From positions 124,001 to 188,000 of the forward strand of contig NZ_LKAJ02000001.1 in the NCBI RefSeq assembly GCF_001431295.2: a stretch of DNA of 64,000 nucleotides, in the 5' to 3' direction. The translations under genes and the position numbers were made by a program. Each line of letters begins with the position of its first letter. Position 1 is the stretch's first letter. Under the pieces are notes generated by a model, which ran no database searches, was not told the origin of the DNA, and saw only the letters and a program-made list of their open reading frames with translations. Below, one piece after another: positions 61,942 through 64,000 of the stretch. This DNA is from Candidatus Berkiella aquae. GTDB taxonomy: Bacteria > Pseudomonadota > Gammaproteobacteria > Berkiellales > Berkiellaceae.

Positions 61942-63039
61942 ATGAGTTCACTTTTAGAAGAATTACAATCATTTACCATGGCAGTGTTTGATAATCCTCA
62001 AATGATAACAGATGAGGCGGTACGTGAGAGTGGTAAAGAAGTTTTAGGTGAAATCAAGGCGAAGGGTTTTGTTGTCAGAAAACATCTATTAGACAAACAA
62101 GCGCGTAATGTTTTTGTGACCATACAAGCTTCTGCGGAACGAAAAGCAGTGGATGATGTGGCAAAAGCAACTGGTACGACAACAGCCGAAGCTACCCAAA
62201 CGAGTTCTTCTAGTTCAAGCGTTCCAAGTTCAAGTACCGCGATTGCTGAAGATAAGGTTATACGTAAGGCTTATGTTGAGTTACAAACCGTATCAGAAAA
62301 AGTCATTGTTGATAGATTAAATGCGGTAAAAGATCTGGGACGTATTGCCAAATCCATTTGGATTATCCATACGCCAATGATTGCCACGCCTTGCGTTACG
62401 GATGGCACCCCGACCCCGAAACTGGTTGCCGAAGAAATTATAAAAGATGATGCACGCCGCAATTTAACTTTATCCCGAGCTGCGATTATCCGCGATTATT
62501 TGGCTGCAGGTGGTGTTTTAATAACGGCTTATGATGGTGCTCAACGTGAAGAGAAATTAGCGGAAGATGGTACGGTTGTTTCGTCAGGTCGAACCAAAGT
62601 ACAAATTGAAATCTTTGAAAAATTAAAAGAACAATTCCCAACACAAATCATCGATTTTCCAATGGATCTTAAGACTCGACAAGCTAAACTCGGGCTTAAT
62701 GCCGCGGTATATCCTGATGAGATGATAGGTGCAACTTATTTAATTGAAGATACCTACGGTCAACGTTTTGAAATGACCAATCAAGGTGTGCAAGCAATTC
62801 AACCACGTGATGATGCGCAGTGGGGTGTTTGGATGCAAAATCGTTCGCATCCCGTTCTTGAAGTGAGCAAGAGAATGGCAAAGGTTTGTGGTTTCTTACA
62901 AAATGCAGGGCTCAATCAAGTGCTTGCAGAACATGCATTAAAACATAATATAAATCAGGACGATTTTGCACCATTACTCAATCGATATTTCAGTCTGGAA
63001 ATTGATGCTGAAAAAGGAATAGGTTGCGGAATACAATAA
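61942..63039 (+). CDS. Hypothetical protein with Ser-rich linker
   Basis: A 365-residue protein of no recognised family. Residues 1-75 form a helical segment; a low-complexity linker follows (SSSSSSVPSSST near 88-99), then a larger alpha/beta domain (KSIWIIHTPMIATPC, RAAIIRDYLAAGGVLITAYD, FPTQIIDFPMD). The last part resembles a Rossmann-like three-layer fold, but no catalytic motif is clear. GGAG lies about 8 bases before the ATG. The GNAT gene starts one base after its stop, so they are co-transcribed. Confidence 0.7.
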   Translation: MSSLLEELQSFTMAVFDNPQMITDEAVRESGKEVLGEIKAKGFVVRKHLLDKQARNVFVTIQASAERKAVDDVAKATGTTTAEATQTSSSSSSVPSSSTAIAEDKVIRKAYVELQTVSEKVIVDRLNAVKDLGRIAKSIWIIHTPMIATPCVTDGTPTPKLVAEEIIKDDARRNLTLSRAAIIRDYLAAGGVLITAYDGAQREEKLAEDGTVVSSGRTKVQIEIFEKLKEQFPTQIIDFPMDLKTRQAKLGLNAAVYPDEMIGATYLIEDTYGQRFEMTNQGVQAIQPRDDAQWGVWMQNRSHPVLEVSKRMAKVCGFLQNAGLNQVLAEHALKHNINQDDFAPLLNRYFSLEIDAEKGIGCGIQ

Positions 63040-63040
63040 T

Positions 63041-63568
63041 ATGAAGCATGAAATTGTGCTTACACAATGTAAACTCGTTGCTGCATCGTTGGAAGATTAC
63101 CCAACGATGCAAAATATGGGACGATTTTATGTTTATGATATGAGCGAATACATTCATGATGACGGATGGAGCATGCCCGATAACGGGCTTTATGAGTGTA
63201 TTGATTTTAAGAAATACTGGCAGACTGAGCACGCCTGGCCATACTTCATACGATACAACAATGAATTGGCAGGCTTTGTTATTATTGATAAAAAAGGATT
63301 TCATGCGACAACCGACTTTAATATGGCACAGTTTTATATTCTGCGTCGGTTTAAGGGATTGGGGCTCGGCAAATATATTGCTCATTTTTGTTTTGAACAA
63401 TATAAGGGTAATTGGGAAGTGATGGTGATCCCAAGTAATATTGGGGCTTATCAATTTTGGCAAAAATGTATTCAGCAATATACCGATGATTACAAAGAAT
63501 CACATCAGGTAGTATCACACCTACAAAATAGTGAAAAAATCATTTTTAGGTTTTCTTCCAAGCCATAA
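63041..63568 (+). CDS. GNAT-family N-acetyltransferase
   Basis: A 175-residue protein. The GNAT core is clear: ELAGFVIIDKKG (strand 4), QFYILRRFKGLGLGKYIAHF (acetyl-CoA-binding loop R-x-x-G-x-G in RFKGLGLGK), and VMVIPSNIGAYQFWQK (motif B). It acetylates an unknown amine in the cytoplasm. It follows the Ser-linker protein by one base and precedes the partial gene by 13 bases, so the three form an operon. Confidence 0.9.
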   Translation: MKHEIVLTQCKLVAASLEDYPTMQNMGRFYVYDMSEYIHDDGWSMPDNGLYECIDFKKYWQTEHAWPYFIRYNNELAGFVIIDKKGFHATTDFNMAQFYILRRFKGLGLGKYIAHFCFEQYKGNWEVMVIPSNIGAYQFWQKCIQQYTDDYKESHQVVSHLQNSEKIIFRFSSKP

Positions 63569-63581
63569 AAGAGGAACTTGA

Positions 63582-64000
63582 ATGTACATAACTCATCAAG
63601 CAGATTCATCCATTCTTTGTAAAAGTGATGAACTTACCCTCTTGGATGTTGTTAGCCTTAATCAAGAGTCTTTCTCAAGCAGAGCCTCGATTGAAATTCA
63701 CTGTAATACCATTCGTCCTAATGCTATTAACGCATTTCACCAATTTCTCCAGACAATCAATTGTAAAGAACTAGAGGTATATATTGGGAGAACATCCTAT
63801 GAAACTGCAAAAGCTATTTTTGATGTTGCAAAATTAAACGTTCATCCCTCAAAAATGAAATTAGATTTGGGCGAACAGTTTCTTGTATTTTTCTCAAAGG
63901 ATGCCTTATCAAAAAAGGAGATAAATGATATTTATGATCATTTAATCTCAGGGGTTTACAAGGACCAACATACATTAGTCATTGATTATCGCTCGATGCA
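63582..64000 (+). CDS. Hypothetical protein, cut by the window end
   Basis: An open frame of 139 codons from ATG 63582 (GAGGA 6-7 bases upstream) with no stop before the window edge. It starts MYITHQADSSILCKSDELTL. Segments such as INAFHQFLQTINCKELEVYI look like leucine-rich-repeat units (strand then helix), but this is weak. It is the third gene of the operon with the Ser-linker and GNAT genes. Confidence 0.65.
   Translation, partial: MYITHQADSSILCKSDELTLLDVVSLNQESFSSRASIEIHCNTIRPNAINAFHQFLQTINCKELEVYIGRTSYETAKAIFDVAKLNVHPSKMKLDLGEQFLVFFSKDALSKKEINDIYDHLISGVYKDQHTLVIDYRSM

Noticed and set aside
1-64000. tRNA or rRNA genes
   Set aside because: No cloverleaf-like or rRNA-like stretch was recognised by reading; a tRNA and Rfam scan would settle it.

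Overview
The window looks like the chromosome of an AT-rich gammaproteobacterium that lives inside eukaryotic cells, most plausibly a member of the Legionellales (Legionella, Coxiella or Berkiella type). Ordinary gammaproteobacterial genes (SelO, FabV, Zur/ZnuA/ZnuB, CsaA, a Nudix hydrolase, a TelA-family cluster) are interleaved with many proteins carrying eukaryotic-type domains: ubiquitin-interacting motifs, F-boxes, U-boxes, ankyrin repeats, a RasGEF domain, Ser/Thr kinases and a caspase-fold protease. The taxonomic placement is inferred from gene content; no rRNA gene or other marker was seen.

Layout. 1-3.2 kb: a membrane PAS-GAF sensor (cut by the window edge) and selO. 3.3-5 kb: a protein with three ubiquitin-interacting motifs and a double-glycine-leader peptide overlapping an unknown gene. 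5-12.7 kb: a LonB-like protease, a beta-lactamase-fold protein, an orphan periplasmic adaptor, a broken kinase gene and an esterase. 12.7-16 kb: a structured non-coding stretch, a five-repeat protein and a degenerate kinase. 16-18 kb: small housekeeping genes. 18-38 kb: the main accessory block, with three F-box proteins, an LRR protein, an active-looking kinase, a secreted D-amino-acid-oxidase-like enzyme whose motif order is circularly permuted, a U-box protein, a TPR protein, a protein resembling plant IQM proteins, and a large ankyrin-RasGEF protein. 38-43.6 kb: TauE/SafE exporter, metacaspase-like protease, Nudix, FabV and a 126-bp palindromic repeat. 43.7-52 kb: a divergent membrane-stress-type locus (TelA and a membrane coiled-coil protein on one side; SPFH-SHOCT, two DUF4178 proteins, an unlisted 55-residue membrane protein, DUF350, a membrane-fused spermidine-synthase-like protein and a Tat flavoprotein on the other). 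52.6-56 kb: a zinc-acquisition operon with a candidate Zur box but no ATPase gene. 56-60 kb: a GH13-like enzyme and an acidic-tailed protein. 60-64 kb: a second double-glycine peptide, a REP-associated tyrosine transposase with its GGACACCC repeats, CsaA, an unknown protein, a GNAT acetyltransferase and a partial gene.

How it fits together. The eukaryotic-like proteins point to interference with host ubiquitination (UIM, F-box, U-box), small-GTPase signalling (RasGEF) and phosphorylation (kinases). At least a dozen of the accessory proteins, and two gene remnants, end in a short basic tail such as SKRRLA, TKRLR, SKRKTQP or NQKRRM, while the housekeeping proteins here do not. That shared tail is the most suggestive unexplained signal in the window: it could be a translocation signal or a nuclear-localisation signal. 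No secretion-system gene lies in the window, so effector status is inference throughout.
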